Origin: Bacteroidota bacterium
GTDB lineage: Bacteria > Bacteroidota > Bacteroidia > Bacteroidales > CAJPTX01
Length of the DNA: 14,191 nucleotides
Direction: 5' to 3'
Assembly: GCA_002748015.1 (NCBI GenBank)
Contig: PDRH01000137.1
Coordinates: 1 to 14,191 of the forward strand
Both the position numbers and the translations under genes were made by a program. Of this stretch, positions 13,434 to 14,191 are shown in pieces (positions within the stretch are counted from its first letter, which is position 1; the number at the start of each line of letters is the position of its first letter). Under the pieces are notes generated by a model that saw nothing but the letters and a program-made list of their open reading frames with translations, was not told the origin of the DNA and searched no databases.

Positions 13434-14191
13434 ATGCGTTACTTCCTGGTGGCCGGGGAGACCTCCGGAGACATGCATGCGGCAAGCCTGATGAAGGGTT
13501 TGCTGGCCGTAGACCCCGAGGCGGAGTTCTCCTACTTCGGGGGCGATGCGATGGCCGCCGTAGCCCCGGGGATGGTTATGCACTGCCGGGATTTGGCCAT
13601 CATGGGCTTCTGGGAGGTGCTGATGGGCCTGCGGAAGATACTGCGCAACCTTAAGACCTGCCTGCGGGCGATAGAGGACTTTCAGCCCGATGTGGTCATT
13701 CTGGTGGATTTCCCGGGCTTCAACTTCCGCGTGGCCAAGGCGTGCAAGGAGCGTGGTCTCCCGGTGTACTACTACATCGCCCCGAAGGTGTGGGCGTGGA
13801 AGGAGCGGCGCGTGGAGCGGATACGAGCCTACGTGGACAGGCTGTTCATCATCTTTCCCTTCGAGGTGGAGTACTTCAGGGGGAAGGGGATAGAGGCCAT
13901 CTACGAGGGTAACCCCCTGCTGGACGAGCTGAATATATCGCCCCTGGCGGCGGGGGAGAGCGAGGAGTTCTTCGCCCTGCATGCGCTCGACGACCGCCCG
14001 AAGGTGGCTTTGCTACCCGGTAGCCGCGTGCAGGAAATACGGGCTACGCTGCAGCGCATGGGCGATTTGAGCGTGGATTACCCCGACTACCAATTTGTCA
14101 TTGCGGCGGCACCGTCCATCTCCGTGGATGAGTATGCGCAGGTGCTGGATGAGTTCCCCGACCTGGCCATAGTGCATGGCGATACGCCGGG
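13434..14191 (+). CDS. lpxB: Lipid-A-disaccharide synthase, N-terminal two thirds (truncated by window end)
   Basis: This glycosyltransferase (family GT19) joins UDP-2,3-diacylglucosamine and lipid X to form the lipid A disaccharide at the inner membrane. 252 codons are visible of a protein usually about 380 aa. Recognised are MRYFLVAGETSGDMHAA at the N-terminus, FGGDAM, MGFWEVL, PDVVILVDFPGFNFRVAK (residues 82-99), YYIAPKVWAWKERR, IFPFEVEYF, EGNPLLD and the central VALLPGSRVQEI. The start ATG 13434 gives the standard family N-terminus and lies 4 nt after the preceding stop. No frameshift is seen in the visible part. Confidence 0.96.
   Translation, partial: MRYFLVAGETSGDMHAASLMKGLLAVDPEAEFSYFGGDAMAAVAPGMVMHCRDLAIMGFWEVLMGLRKILRNLKTCLRAIEDFQPDVVILVDFPGFNFRVAKACKERGLPVYYYIAPKVWAWKERRVERIRAYVDRLFIIFPFEVEYFRGKGIEAIYEGNPLLDELNISPLAAGESEEFFALHALDDRPKVALLPGSRVQEIRATLQRMGDLSVDYPDYQFVIAAAPSISVDEYAQVLDEFPDLAIVHGDTP

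Overview
The window is the right-hand part of an integrated tailed-phage genome followed by housekeeping chromosome of a Bacteroidota bacterium, most likely order Bacteroidales. The evidence for this host is the -33/-7 style promoter candidates (TTTG ... TAnnTTTG), the weak or absent Shine-Dalgarno sequences at several genes, tail proteins and an M15 peptidase of the type seen in Bacteroidales phages, and a lipoprotein sorting signal typical of the phylum. The chromosome and the phage core are GC-rich. I do not assign a genus.

Layout. Positions 1-5873 (+ strand) are a tail module. It holds two small adjacent paralogues (the first cut by the window edge), a 347-aa protein made of two related Dit-like halves, a 287-aa coiled-coil fibre or adaptor protein, and a 1038-aa tail-tip/hub protein. 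Positions 5878-8273 (- strand) are an accessory cassette of lower GC, facing the tail genes. It carries a surface-type lipoprotein, an unrecognised 361-aa protein, and a 172-aa DUF4365-like protein with a PD-(D/E)xK-like nuclease signature. The last two genes overlap by 4 nt (GTGA) behind a promoter of their own. Positions 8733-10362 (+ strand) are a lysis cassette: a membrane protein with a GAF-like domain in the holin position, an M15-family endolysin, and a small protein with an N-terminal lipobox and a C-terminal membrane helix, which I read as a one-piece (unimolecular) spanin.

After a non-coding stretch of about 400 bp (10363-10760) that should contain the phage/chromosome junction, four recognisable conserved genes and one small membrane protein follow on the + strand: engB/ysxC (ribosome-assembly GTPase), prs (PRPP synthetase), surE (5'/3'-nucleotidase), a 103-aa membrane protein, and lpxB (lipid A disaccharide synthase, truncated by the window end).

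The best candidate for an undescribed system is the two-gene DUF4365-like/361-aa operon, with the adjacent surface lipoprotein possibly a second, separate host-benefit gene. Both sit between tail and lysis modules, a usual place for prophage cargo such as anti-phage defence or superinfection exclusion. The one-piece spanin and the two internal duplications in the tail module are further points of interest. All functional assignments come from motif and context reading; no database search was run.
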